The notes beneath the pieces were generated by a model. It was not told the origin of the DNA. It did no database searches and was given only the letters and a program-made list of their open reading frames with translations. A stretch of DNA of 47,239 bases from an uncultured Verrucomicrobia subdivision 3 bacterium (GTDB taxonomy: Bacteria; Verrucomicrobiota; Verrucomicrobiia; Limisphaerales; UBA11358): the NCBI GenBank assembly GCA_903820285.1, contig CAIJGS010000188.1, positions 1 to 47,239 on the forward strand, given 5' to 3'. Below are positions 35,063 through 44,867 of the stretch, piece after piece. Position numbers and translations under genes: made by a program. Every line of letters begins with the position of its first letter. Position 1 is the stretch's first letter.

Positions 35063-37738
35063 TCACGGTGAACCCGTCCGGTAAAAACGCGGGCGCGGGC
35101 CGGCGACCGCCGGATCATTCAATTGCCATAGCAAATTTGTCCCCACCGTATTAGTGGCCACCGGTTGCCATACCACCGGGGCCATCAGATTGGTCGCCGA
35201 CCAGAGCACTACCGTGCTGCCAGGAATCCCCGTAACACACAGACTGGCCCCCCCATTCAGGCCCATCGTAATGTTGGTGATGGCCGGCGCAACGAATTGG
35301 TTGAGCCACGCATTGGTGTAAACGGCAATCTCCCCGATATTTCCACCCTCATCATTACGCGTCAGTCGCAGATAACGGGTGCGCAGATTGATCGCGTGCT
35401 GGTTCCAGGAATCATAACTGGTCAAGCCATCCTGAAAAACCGGCTGCCAGTTGTCAGGATATCCCGTAGAAATGGTGACGAGCCCGATGCTGTTGGCATC
35501 GTACAAATATACCTTGGAAATTGGCAGCACCTGGCCGAAATCAAGATAGGCGCTGACGGGGTAATCGGCGCTGTGCCAGCTCGGGAACCAGATGTTAGTG
35601 GGATTGCCGCCAAGTCCGTCCAGCGGGTCGCCTACATTCATGGCTTCATCCGTCAGCATCCAGGCATCGCCCAATTGGGATTCGTTGATGACCATGTTCG
35701 TGGTGAGCGGAAAGACGGCGTCCGGCAAATGCGGAGCGGGCAACGAACCAGTCACCACCAGCACCGGTTTTTCGGATACGTCCACGTGGACCATGTTATT
35801 GGTCGGCGTCTGCGATGTGGTCTCACCTAAAGGACGGCCATTGGTGAGCGTCACGAGCATGGCGGCGGCGGGGTTGCCCACCAGGGACAGTGCGTAACCG
35901 GTCACGGTGACATTGTTCGTAGTGGGACACCAAAGGGCATACGCTTTGATCGCGCCCCCAGCATCGGCGAATTGATAAATGGTTACGTTGGTGTTGCCAG
36001 AGTTCTGATCGGCCACGTAGTGCAGGCCGCGCAGCCGCTCCTTCAGTGTATGGCAATAATACCAGCCGGGGCGGACCGCGAATTGATGCGAGTAATCCTC
36101 AATCAATCCGCTGGAGGCAAACATGGTGGCATTGGTGGTGTCAAAGTCGCGCAGCATGAATAGAAATGCGCGGTCCACGCCGGCACCCGCCAGCGCGAGA
36201 AAGGAACGGATGATCCAGCGCCCCTGTACCTCCTCCGCCGGAGTGGCGCCAATGGCGGGCGCATGTTGTGGCGAAAGCGGATTCACATCGTACCCGAATT
36301 CACTCACCCAGACTTCCTTGCCGGGCAAAAACCGGTTGCGGTAATCCACAATTGCCGCCACCTGCTGGCGGAAGCCCGCCGCTTCGGGACTGATGCCGGT
36401 GGTGGGCGTTGCCCCGTCCTGCCCGCCAGCATCATTGCAATAATAGTGAAGGTTGAGCACATCCCACGGCACGTTGCCGCCACGATTTTGATCGCACCAG
36501 TATTTCATCGCTTTGAGGTACTCCAGGTTGAGCCCGGCGAGGCCGGCCATCACCAGCTTGGCGGTGGGATCCGCTTTGCGAATACCAACGTTGCCAGCCA
36601 TCGTCCCCAGATGGCCATCCGCATCGGCACTGGACAGGGCGGCGTATTCATAGGGGAGAAAATACGCATCGCGACCGAGCCAGTTTTTATCCGGCTCATT
36701 CCAGTTTTCAATGTAATGCACGTAGCCGAGGCCGGACAGGCGCGGTTCGGAAGCGGCGAGTTTTAATTTACCGTCCGCCACGGGCGTGGTGCCATAGCGT
36801 GCGGCAAACTGGTAAAGGTGATCGGCATGCTCCACATACGAAGCCGGTTGGAGTGGATCCCGATTGCTGCCGGCCGGAATCGGTTTGTCATTCAAATCCG
36901 CCAGCCCAAGCCAAGAAGCGGACAGCTGTTTACACGGCACCAGCAGTAGACCCGCCAACATGAGGTCATGGTAATATTGATCAAAATTCCAGCCGGCAAG
37001 ATAGGAGCTGAACCACTGGTTGGTGTCGTTCGGGTAAGCCGAGCTGCCGCCTTCATCCCAATCCCAATCGTGATATTCCCGAGCACAGCCAAAGGCTTCC
37101 ACGCGACCCTGTGGATCGGAGATGACGGTATTCACGCCCAAAAACTGATCCATGCTTGGAGGCACCGGCGGCGTGGCGGCGGGCCAGGGTTGCACCGGTT
37201 CCCGGCGCCAGCCATACAGTACCAGCTCCGGGGAAACCACATTCACCGAATCAAAGATGATCCGCAGATAACGGGTTTGCGCCGAAACCGGATAAGTGAC
37301 CCAGACCAGATACCGGTTCTGGCTGTCGGCAAAAAGATTCACCCAGCCATTCGTGCCCAGCGCTTGTACGGTGATCTGCCCAATACTGTTGGCATCGAAG
37401 AAACTGATGTCCGTGAGTTGGCAGTTGCCGCCGAGATCCACCACTGCCGTCAGCGGGTAGTACCAACTGGACCAAGCGGTGCTCCAGACGTTGGTTGGCC
37501 GGTGACCGGTCCCGGCGCGGGGATCGCCCACCGCCGCCTGCTCATCAAACAGCAGGGTGGCATCGCCCTCGGCGGCGACGTTAATGATGCGGCGCAGATC
37601 CACGTCCAGTTTGGCAGATACTTGCGCATAAACACTTCCACCCAAGCACAAACCCGCCACGAGCAACAACAGCCAGCGGATGGCCGGGCAGCAAAAGGGC
37701 TTACTGGGCGGCGGCTTGTTGGCGGAGGTAAAGCGCAT
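35063..37738 (-). CDS. secreted glycosidase-like protein flanked by two discoidin-like domains
   Basis: Signal peptide; TIM-barrel-like core with IENWNEPD and VWVSEFGYD; homologous …DANSIG… domains at both ends. Confidence 0.78.
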   Translation of the reverse strand: MRFTSANKPPPSKPFCCPAIRWLLLLVAGLCLGGSVYAQVSAKLDVDLRRIINVAAEGDATLLFDEQAAVGDPRAGTGHRPTNVWSTAWSSWYYPLTAVVDLGGNCQLTDISFFDANSIGQITVQALGTNGWVNLFADSQNRYLVWVTYPVSAQTRYLRIIFDSVNVVSPELVLYGWRREPVQPWPAATPPVPPSMDQFLGVNTVISDPQGRVEAFGCAREYHDWDWDEGGSSAYPNDTNQWFSSYLAGWNFDQYYHDLMLAGLLLVPCKQLSASWLGLADLNDKPIPAGSNRDPLQPASYVEHADHLYQFAARYGTTPVADGKLKLAASEPRLSGLGYVHYIENWNEPDKNWLGRDAYFLPYEYAALSSADADGHLGTMAGNVGIRKADPTAKLVMAGLAGLNLEYLKAMKYWCDQNRGGNVPWDVLNLHYYCNDAGGQDGATPTTGISPEAAGFRQQVAAIVDYRNRFLPGKEVWVSEFGYDVNPLSPQHAPAIGATPAEEVQGRWIIRSFLALAGAGVDRAFLFMLRDFDTTNATMFASSGLIEDYSHQFAVRPGWYYCHTLKERLRGLHYVADQNSGNTNVTIYQFADAGGAIKAYALWCPTTNNVTVTGYALSLVGNPAAAMLVTLTNGRPLGETTSQTPTNNMVHVDVSEKPVLVVTGSLPAPHLPDAVFPLTTNMVINESQLGDAWMLTDEAMNVGDPLDGLGGNPTNIWFPSWHSADYPVSAYLDFGQVLPISKVYLYDANSIGLVTISTGYPDNWQPVFQDGLTSYDSWNQHAINLRTRYLRLTRNDEGGNIGEIAVYTNAWLNQFVAPAITNITMGLNGGASLCVTGIPGSTVVLWSATNLMAPVVWQPVATNTVGTNLLWQLNDPAVAGPRPRFYRTGSP

Positions 37739-38324
37739 CGCAGGCCAGGGCGAGGGTATAATCCTTGTCGGTCAGGCCACCGGCGTCATGGGTGGTGAGG
37801 GCAAGAGTGACTTTATTCCAGCGGATATCAATGTCCGGATGATGTTGGGCCTGCTCAGCCAGTTGGGCGACATCATTGACGAAGTTCATGGCTTCGGGAA
37901 ACCCGCCAAACTCAAACCGCCGGGAAATGACTTCACCGGTTTTCTGCCAGGAAGTATTGGTAGCAAGTACCGGCGGCGGGGCGGCCGGATTATTTTTTTT
38001 TGCCTCCCGCAGAATTTGCAGGCTGGTGCCGAGCGCCCAGAGCCAGGCCAGCGCCGCGAGGGAGAACCCGAGCACACCCGGATGCCCGTTGCCGGGAGGG
38101 GCGGGATCTGCGCCGTTCCACATGGCCAGCGCCAGACTGAATTGCTGAAAGGCCCAGACCAGGAAAATGCAAAACCCCGCCAGAAAAACGGCGAGCTGGC
38201 CAATTCCCGCCAGCCAGTGGCGGGCCGCGATGGAACCCAGGCCGGGGGTCGCCAGCTGGTTCAGAAGCAGGGCGTTGCGGGCGGCGGTGCGACTAAGCTT
38301 TTTTGCGGGTGAAAATGACTTCAT
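37701..38324 (-). CDS. membrane segment fused to pterin-4a-carbinolamine dehydratase-like domain
   Basis: C-terminus WQKTGEVISRRFEFGGFPEAMNFVNDVAQLAEQAQHHPDIDIRWNKVTLALTTHDAGGLTDKDYTLA; start placed at MKSFSPAKKL. Confidence 0.85.
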   Translation of the reverse strand: MKSFSPAKKLSRTAARNALLLNQLATPGLGSIAARHWLAGIGQLAVFLAGFCIFLVWAFQQFSLALAMWNGADPAPPGNGHPGVLGFSLAALAWLWALGTSLQILREAKKNNPAAPPPVLATNTSWQKTGEVISRRFEFGGFPEAMNFVNDVAQLAEQAQHHPDIDIRWNKVTLALTTHDAGGLTDKDYTLALACDALYLRQQAAAQ

Positions 38325-39324
38325 AAGCCACCATCGTTGCGGCCATTCCCAGCGGAATGGTAAAGAGCAGTCCAACGCAACACAGCAGGAGCCCGGCGAC
38401 ATTCAGCAGGCCTACCAGCACCACCAACCCGAAAATTTGCCACCAGTGGCGAAGCACCTGCTTCCAGCTGGTCTTCAGTGCGGCCCCGGCATCCATCTGC
38501 CGGTCGGCAACCAACGGCAGGGCAAATATCCAGTTCACCGCAAAAAATATCGCCGGCAGACAGCAGAGGAAGAAAACCGGGGAACTGTTCAGGAAAATTT
38601 CAAACATCTGCCGGAACAGATCCTTCATTTGATCCGGCTGGGTATGCTGCATCTGCTCCAGTACCGGGGCGAGCTTGGAATTGCAAAACCAATTGAAGGG
38701 CAGAAAGCAAAGGGAGGTCACCAGGGTGGTCAGCATCATGACCAGGTAAGCCGGGGCAAAGCAGCTCTGGAACCCGGCAAACAGATCGCCGACGCCAACG
38801 GTCTGTTCCCGGATGACTTTCAAAATGAGAAAATAAAACCCCGCTGTCAGCGGCCCCTGCACCAGGGGAACCAAAAAAATCTGGAGCAGCATGTTCACCG
38901 ACTGATGCGACCAGCTCATCATCTGGGCCGGGTCCGAACTGCCCGGCATCAGCTTGGTAATCACGGAAACCGCGAAATAAATGGCAATCAGCATCGCCAG
39001 ATAAACCACCCCGGCCCCAACCAGCGTACCGAGGTTGTTTTTAAAAATTTCCCAGCCGCGGGAGATGCTGCCAAAGACATCCAGTTCACAGTCGCCCTCA
39101 TTCAAGACCCCCGGGTCTTCCGCGACAGCGGGAGCAGCGGGGGCGATTGAAAAGGCCGCGGCGAACTCGGGAAATATCCCCAGCGAACGCCATTCGCTGT
39201 CGCTCTCGGACTTGGCCTGGGTCGCGGCATTAAGCCGGCCTTCGGCAATCCATTGCCGGATTTCGATCTCGGTTACCGGACCGTATTCCTTCCCGTCTCC
39301 GCCGATAATGGTATAATTAGCCAT
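38293..39324 (-). CDS. GYF_2 (DUF4339) domain multi-pass membrane protein
   Basis: NYTIIGGDGKEYGPVTEIEIRQWIAEGRLNAATQAKSESDSEWRSL followed by several TM helices. Confidence 0.85.
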   Translation of the reverse strand: MANYTIIGGDGKEYGPVTEIEIRQWIAEGRLNAATQAKSESDSEWRSLGIFPEFAAAFSIAPAAPAVAEDPGVLNEGDCELDVFGSISRGWEIFKNNLGTLVGAGVVYLAMLIAIYFAVSVITKLMPGSSDPAQMMSWSHQSVNMLLQIFLVPLVQGPLTAGFYFLILKVIREQTVGVGDLFAGFQSCFAPAYLVMMLTTLVTSLCFLPFNWFCNSKLAPVLEQMQHTQPDQMKDLFRQMFEIFLNSSPVFFLCCLPAIFFAVNWIFALPLVADRQMDAGAALKTSWKQVLRHWWQIFGLVVLVGLLNVAGLLLCCVGLLFTIPLGMAATMVAYEVIFTRKKA

Positions 39325-39611
39325 AAGCTTCATGGGGTTCTAACGCTTTGGCCAAGGGAGTCAAGCGATTAACGGTTGGGAAGCGGGATATTGTGAAAAT
39401 TTAATCCGTAACATGGCGTGGCGAAAGCTGTATGCGCGGGACGAACTCGGTGATCCGATTGCCGGGGCAACCTGTTGGCCCGATCTTTCCAGGTTGTTCG
39501 ATAGTTATGATCTGAAGCTGGTGCCCTCGAAAAAGATACCCGATGCAATTAGCGGGCAAGCGCGCGGCTCGATTCCGTTCCGGCCCACTATGCTGTGTAG
39601 CCAAATACGGC

Positions 39612-39650
39612 TTGACACGTTTTTAAAAGTGTACTAGTGTATTCATACAC
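39612..39650 (+). promoter_or_regulatory. promoter TTGACA-N17-TAGTGT overlapping a GTGTAC/GTGTAT/ATACAC operator-like site
   Basis: TTGACA 39612-39617; GTGTAC 39629, GTGTAT 39637, ATACAC 39645 (8-nt register); precedes the GntR ATG at 39652. Confidence 0.6.
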
Positions 39651-39651
39651 A

Positions 39652-40041
39652 ATGCAACTGCACATCACCACCGACGGCTTGCCCATTTATTTGCAGATTG
39701 CCAACCAGGTGAAGTATCTGGTTGCTTCCGGCCGGCTTGCGCCCGGCGAGGAGGTCCCACCCATTCGCGTGCTGGCTCATCAGCTCCTTGTCAATCCCAA
39801 TACCGTTGCCCGCGCCTATCTGGAGCTCGAACGCGCCGGCATCGTGGTGAAACGGCACGGTTCGGGCACTTACATTTCCGACCAGGGCTCTCCGCTCGCC
39901 CGGAAGGAACGGCTGAAAATCCTATACCAGCGCGTTGATGCCCTGCTGGCGGAAGCCGCCCACCTGCAGGTTGCCCCCGAAGATTTATTCAAGCTCATTC
40001 AGGAACGCCAACAATCCATGCAACCGGAGGAAAACAAATGA
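39652..40041 (+). CDS. GntR-family (YtrA-like) transcriptional regulator
   Basis: GLPIYLQIANQVKYLVASGRLAPGEEVPPIRVLAHQLLVNPNTVARAYLELERAGIVVKRHGSGTYIS. Confidence 0.94.
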   Translation: MQLHITTDGLPIYLQIANQVKYLVASGRLAPGEEVPPIRVLAHQLLVNPNTVARAYLELERAGIVVKRHGSGTYISDQGSPLARKERLKILYQRVDALLAEAAHLQVAPEDLFKLIQERQQSMQPEENK

Positions 40042-40949
40042 ATGTATCCGATCAGGCTCCCGTCATCGAAATTTCCGGCCTAAGCCGGAAGTTTGGCCAG
40101 AAACTGGCGCTCAACCAGGTCTCACTGAAAATTCCACGCGGTCGTGTTTTCGGCCTGGTCGGCGGAAATGGCGCCGGCAAAACCACGCTCATCAAACATA
40201 TCCTGGGCTTGCTGAAAGCTGAGAGCGGGTCGGTCCGCGTTTTTGGTTTTGACCCCGTGACCGACCCGGTCGCCGTACTCAGCCGCATCGGCTATCTGTC
40301 GGAAAACCGGGATCTGCCGCCTTGGATGCGCGTGGATGAACTGCTCCGCTATACTCAGGCGTTTTATCCCAAGTGGGACCCGGCTTACGCCGAAGAGTTG
40401 CGCGCTCAATTCGGTCTGGATCCCGCTGCCAAAATAAAAAATCTGTCCCGCGGCGAAAATGCCAAGGCTGGCCTGTTGCTCGCTCTGGCTTTCCGCCCCG
40501 AACTGCTGCTCCTCGATGAACCCAGCTCCGGACTCGACCCGCTGGTCCGTCGTGACATATTGGAAGCCATCATCCGGACCGTCGCCGATGAAGGGCGCAC
40601 CGTTTTGTTCTCATCGCATCTGCTGGAAGAGGTGGAACGGGTGGCCGACGACCTCGCGATGGTTTTTGCCGGCGAGGTGGTCCTGACCGGAACGCTGGAT
40701 GATATCAAGGATGCGCACCACCGGTTGATTCTCCACTTTGAGTCGCCGCCGTCCATTGCGCCCAAAGTTCCGGGCGTCTTGAGCCTCACCGGTTCCGGAC
40801 GGGAGTGGACAGCCATCTGCAATGGCCGCCGTCCGGAGGTGCTGGCAGGCGTCGTGCGTGCCGGCGGGCGGATCGTGGCGGAAGCGCCGGCCTCGCTGGA
40901 AGAAATTTTCGTCGCGCGCGCCGGCACAAAGGCCACCGGAAAGGAATAA
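40038..40949 (+). CDS. ABC transporter ATP-binding protein
   Basis: GGNGAGKTTLIKHILG, LSRGENAKAGLLLALAFRPELLLLDEPSSGLDP. Confidence 0.95.
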   Translation: MNVSDQAPVIEISGLSRKFGQKLALNQVSLKIPRGRVFGLVGGNGAGKTTLIKHILGLLKAESGSVRVFGFDPVTDPVAVLSRIGYLSENRDLPPWMRVDELLRYTQAFYPKWDPAYAEELRAQFGLDPAAKIKNLSRGENAKAGLLLALAFRPELLLLDEPSSGLDPLVRRDILEAIIRTVADEGRTVLFSSHLLEEVERVADDLAMVFAGEVVLTGTLDDIKDAHHRLILHFESPPSIAPKVPGVLSLTGSGREWTAICNGRRPEVLAGVVRAGGRIVAEAPASLEEIFVARAGTKATGKE

Positions 40950-40950
40950 C

Positions 40951-42636
40951 ATGAACTCGCCATCCACCGCCCTGACGTGGGAAATCTGGAGCCGGCACCG
41001 CAATCGTTTGCTCACCGTTTTCTTCGTTATCCTAAGCTTCGCTTTATTCTATTCAAAACTATGCGTGTCCATCGGGTTGGACTTGGACAGTCCCAATGCG
41101 CTCGATTTTATCGTGCAGAAATCAGCGGTTATGCATGGCACCCTGCCGGAAATATTCCAGGTGCTGGCCTGGCTGGCACTCGTCTGCGCACCGCTGGCTT
41201 GCATGGTCATCACCCTGTTATATGTGGTGTGGGTATTTACGTTTACCGATCTGAATCCCCGGGAGCCGTTTTCGTTTCCGAAACGCTTCTTTACGCTGCC
41301 GGTCTCGACCAGGTTTCTGGCCTCACGATTGATCGGCAGCGGCACGGTGGCGGTCGGTTTGGCTTATCTGGGATGGACGCGGCTCGTTCACCTTCCGCAC
41401 TTGAGTGTATTCGATGGCTTCAATGACGGCCTCGCGTGGATTAATTTGCTGATCCTGTCGCAAGCCATCGTGTGGTCGCTGGATGCCTTCCCATTCCCGC
41501 GCGTGTTGCTGCTGGTTGCGGTCTCATTTTTCCTGCTCACCCATCCGGATTTTCACTGGTATCGCGCACTTGAGGCCCACCAAACGCCAGTCCATTTGCT
41601 GCTCATTTTTATTGGCTGCGGGCTGGCCTTCATTGGCTTGGACAAAATCCGGCACGGCCGCTGGCAGCGCTGGTTTTGGGAAGGCTGGATCCCTTTGACC
41701 GGCGCGCGAACGGAGTTGCGGGGGCCAAAATCCTTTCGCTCCGCGGCGCACGCCCAGTTTTGGTTTGAGTGGCGGCGGCAAGGCCGCAAAGTGTTTTATA
41801 CGGTCTGTGCGCTCACGGTCGTTCCCGTTCTGGTTATGATTCCCGAGCTGCTGCTGCACCCGGGGGCTGAGAGCGGCGATCCCACCTGCGGCCTCTGTGT
41901 CTATCTCCTGGGCGTCCCCCTCTTCATACATTTTTTCCAGGGAGTTTCCCATGAACGGACTGTTGCGCAATTCACCGCGAATCGCCCACTCAACAACGGC
42001 GGGATTATTGTGGCGCAGTGGCGGGTCATGGCCTTGACCACGGTTCTTTCCTGGTTGGTGACCTTATTGTTGGTCGGGGTCGTCCTCCTGGCAGGTGATC
42101 TGAGTGTCATCAACGACACGTTACTCTCCATGCCGGGTTATCAGCACTTCATCAGACCCTTGATTCCGATCATTTTGCCAGGCATGGTTATCTGCACTTG
42201 GGCATCCGGCATGGACCGGGTGTGGGTAGGAGTGACGATTGGAACCTGGATTTTCCGGGTTTATCAAGCGACCATTCTGGCCGTGCTGGGTTTTGGCTTC
42301 GCCTGGCTGTTCGCGGTCACGCATCCGGACACGTTTTTTCGGGAATCTCTTTTCCTGATTCTTCCCGGCCTGCTCGCCGGCTTGGTGGTATTGAAGTTAT
42401 TTCTGGCCCAATGGGCATTCCACACGGCGATCAGGAAACAACTGATCACGCGCCGCACGCTGATCCAATACCTGCTCGTTTGGGCGTCGCTCACCGCTAT
42501 CGTTCTGGGATCGGTCTTCGCCGTATGCCATCAGGAAAGCGGCGTGGTTCCGCTTTGCCTTGGCATTATCCTGCTACTGCCGCTGGCGAGAATCGGCTTT
42601 GCGCCGCTCGCACTGGACCGCGGCCGTCATCGTTGA
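40951..42636 (+). CDS. ABC transporter permease-type membrane protein
   Basis: Multi-TM ORF directly after the ATPase; start MNSPSTALTWEIW. Confidence 0.82.
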   Translation: MNSPSTALTWEIWSRHRNRLLTVFFVILSFALFYSKLCVSIGLDLDSPNALDFIVQKSAVMHGTLPEIFQVLAWLALVCAPLACMVITLLYVVWVFTFTDLNPREPFSFPKRFFTLPVSTRFLASRLIGSGTVAVGLAYLGWTRLVHLPHLSVFDGFNDGLAWINLLILSQAIVWSLDAFPFPRVLLLVAVSFFLLTHPDFHWYRALEAHQTPVHLLLIFIGCGLAFIGLDKIRHGRWQRWFWEGWIPLTGARTELRGPKSFRSAAHAQFWFEWRRQGRKVFYTVCALTVVPVLVMIPELLLHPGAESGDPTCGLCVYLLGVPLFIHFFQGVSHERTVAQFTANRPLNNGGIIVAQWRVMALTTVLSWLVTLLLVGVVLLAGDLSVINDTLLSMPGYQHFIRPLIPIILPGMVICTWASGMDRVWVGVTIGTWIFRVYQATILAVLGFGFAWLFAVTHPDTFFRESLFLILPGLLAGLVVLKLFLAQWAFHTAIRKQLITRRTLIQYLLVWASLTAIVLGSVFAVCHQESGVVPLCLGIILLLPLARIGFAPLALDRGRHR

Positions 42637-42691
42637 GGAGGTTCACCAGCAACAAACAGCTGGGGCGATCCGGGTTCAGAACTTGACGAAC

Positions 42692-43801
42692 CTATCGGTT
42701 CCTTACGAACAACTTCCCGGGCAATTGTTTTACCAACCGTTTCATTTCCAGTCCCAGCAAGGCCACACTGACCGTTGAACTGGGCAGCCCCGCCGCGCGG
42801 ATCACCTCATCAATGGTGCTCTCTTCGCCGGCGGTCACTGCGTCATATACCTTCTGTTCATTGCCTGATAGTTCGAGCGCTGGCAGGACCCCGGTCTCCC
42901 CGGCGGACGGCGGCTTGTTGCTGGCCGGAAACAGGTATTCGAATTCGCTGAGCACATCCTCGGCCCCTTCACACAGCTTGGCGCCTTTCTTGATGAGTTC
43001 GTGGCACCCTTTGCTCCGAGGCGAATCAATTCGCCCCGGCACGGCAAACACCTGCCGACCGTATTCGATGGCAAAATTAGCGGTGATGAGCGCGCCGCTG
43101 GATAAATTGGCCTCCACCACCAGCGTGCCGAGGGTCATGCCGGCGACAATGCGATTGCGGATGGGAAACGTCTGCTTGTCCGCCGGCCGGTTGAAGGGAA
43201 ATTGGGTGATGACCGCCCCGTTCGCCGCGATGCGCGCATACAGGTCGGCATTCTCCGGCGGCCAGACCAGATTGATGCCCGTCCCGAGTACGGCGATCGT
43301 CCTGCCCTTGGCGCTCAAGGCCCCCTGATGCGCCGCCGTGTCTATGCCTCGCGCCCCGCCGCTGACCACGGTGACGCCGAGATACGCCAGTTGATAGGCC
43401 AGCTTCCTCGCCGTTTCGATACCGTAGGGTGTGGTTAGCCGGGAACCGACCATCGCAATGCCATTCTTGTCGCGGCCGGTCAGTTCGCCTTTGACGTAGA
43501 GCACCAGCGGCGGATCATAAATTTCGCGGAGAGAGGCGGGATAATTTTCATCCGCAGAAATCACAACGTGGCAGCCGTAATCCGCGACGCGTTTGAGTTC
43601 GCCGGCAAGGTCCACGGATTTTTCCCAGTTCGCGATGTTTTCAGCCGTGTCCTCGCCGATGTTGCGGACGCGGAGAAGGTCGGATTTGGAGGCCGAAAGG
43701 ATTTTGGGCGCGTCGCCAAAAAAATCGATCAGTGAACGGGCGCGCACCGGCCCGACCCCTTCGATCATGTTCAATGCCACTAGTGCTTCCCGCGAATCCA
43801 T
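42692..43801 (-). CDS. dprA: DNA-processing protein DprA
   Basis: NYPASLREIYDPPLVLYVKGEL; GSRLTTPYG; VVSGGARGIDTAAHQGALSAKGRTIAVLGTGIN; start at MDSREALVAL. Confidence 0.95.
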   Translation of the reverse strand: MDSREALVALNMIEGVGPVRARSLIDFFGDAPKILSASKSDLLRVRNIGEDTAENIANWEKSVDLAGELKRVADYGCHVVISADENYPASLREIYDPPLVLYVKGELTGRDKNGIAMVGSRLTTPYGIETARKLAYQLAYLGVTVVSGGARGIDTAAHQGALSAKGRTIAVLGTGINLVWPPENADLYARIAANGAVITQFPFNRPADKQTFPIRNRIVAGMTLGTLVVEANLSSGALITANFAIEYGRQVFAVPGRIDSPRSKGCHELIKKGAKLCEGAEDVLSEFEYLFPASNKPPSAGETGVLPALELSGNEQKVYDAVTAGEESTIDEVIRAAGLPSSTVSVALLGLEMKRLVKQLPGKLFVRNR

Positions 43802-44052
43802 GACGTTTGATAACCCCTTGAACGCGAGGGGGCAAGGAAAATTTAACCAGAAATGAACACGGATAAACACGAAAAGGGGAACGGGCAGATTTGTGATTCC
43901 GGGCTCAAGCCATGGGTATCGATTCGATGCTGAAAATTAAGTTGTCAGTTTTCAATGTCCCCTTCACGGAAAAACGCGGCAGGATACGGAGCGTAAGCGT
44001 CACCCGTAGCACCACTAGATAAAATCTCACGATTATCATAGTTCTGATAGCT

Positions 44053-44460
44053 ATGATAAATGCGAGTGGTTCTGATCATGCGCTGGTTTCCCCGGCGGCG
44101 GGGTTGCCGAAGCTGCCGGTCATGGCGGACACTCAAGGCCGGCTGCGGGTAACCAAGGCGCAGCGGCGGGAGATTCTGGCCACCCTGGCCCGCAGCGGCG
44201 AGTCGCTGCCCCAGTTTGCCCGGCGAACCGGTCTCAAGTATTCCACCCTGGCCCGCTGGGTTCAGCGCCAGCGCCCGAAACGCGCCGGGCGAGCGCCCCG
44301 GCTCAGGCTGTTGGAAGCCGTGGTTGAGCCGGCGCAAGTCACCGGCGCTGGCTCCGGGCTGGTCTTGCAACTGCCCGGCGGGGTGCGCGCGGAAGTGGGC
44401 GATGCGAAACAGGCGACGCTGGCGGCGGCGTTGGTACGGGAGCTGGCCCGGCCATGTTAA
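44053..44460 (+). CDS. tnpA: IS66 accessory protein TnpA
   Basis: RLRVTKAQRREILATLARSGESLPQFARRTGLKYSTLARWVQRQR; first ORF of an IS66 operon. Confidence 0.88.
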   Translation: MINASGSDHALVSPAAGLPKLPVMADTQGRLRVTKAQRREILATLARSGESLPQFARRTGLKYSTLARWVQRQRPKRAGRAPRLRLLEAVVEPAQVTGAGSGLVLQLPGGVRAEVGDAKQATLAAALVRELARPC

Positions 44461-44810
44461 GTTTTTCCGGCAGCTTGAAAGTATTCGTCGCGGTGGAGGC
44501 TTGCGACCTGCGCAAAGGCTTCAACGGTCTGCACGCGCTGGTGGCCGAACGTTTGGGCGAAGACCTGAAGCAAGGGGCCTTGTTCGTGTTCAGCAACCGG
44601 CGGCACACGCGGATCAAGATTCTCTGCTGGGACGGCACCGGGATCTGGGTGCTGACCAAGCGCCTCGAAGAGGGCACCTTCGCCTGGCCCCGGGATTTGG
44701 AGCCGGGCAAAACCAAGCTGAACCTGACGCCGCAAGCGCTGGCGATGCTGACCGATGGCGTGGATTTGCGCGGCGGAAAACTGCGTCCGTGGTATGAACG
44801 CGCGACCTGA
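44454..44810 (+). CDS. tnpB: IS66 accessory protein TnpB
   Basis: VFVAVEACDLRKGFNGLHALVAERLGEDLKQGALFVFSNRRHTRIKILCWDGTGIWVLTKRLEEGTF. Confidence 0.96.
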   Translation: MLSFSGSLKVFVAVEACDLRKGFNGLHALVAERLGEDLKQGALFVFSNRRHTRIKILCWDGTGIWVLTKRLEEGTFAWPRDLEPGKTKLNLTPQALAMLTDGVDLRGGKLRPWYERAT

Positions 44811-44867
44811 AAAATCCCCGCAAATAGATTGAACTTTTTGGTGGCGGGCACGTCTGAAATAGCGACG

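Noticed and set aside
39413-39637. 74-aa ORF before the GntR gene
   Set aside because: No recognisable features and it runs through the GntR promoter; probably non-coding.
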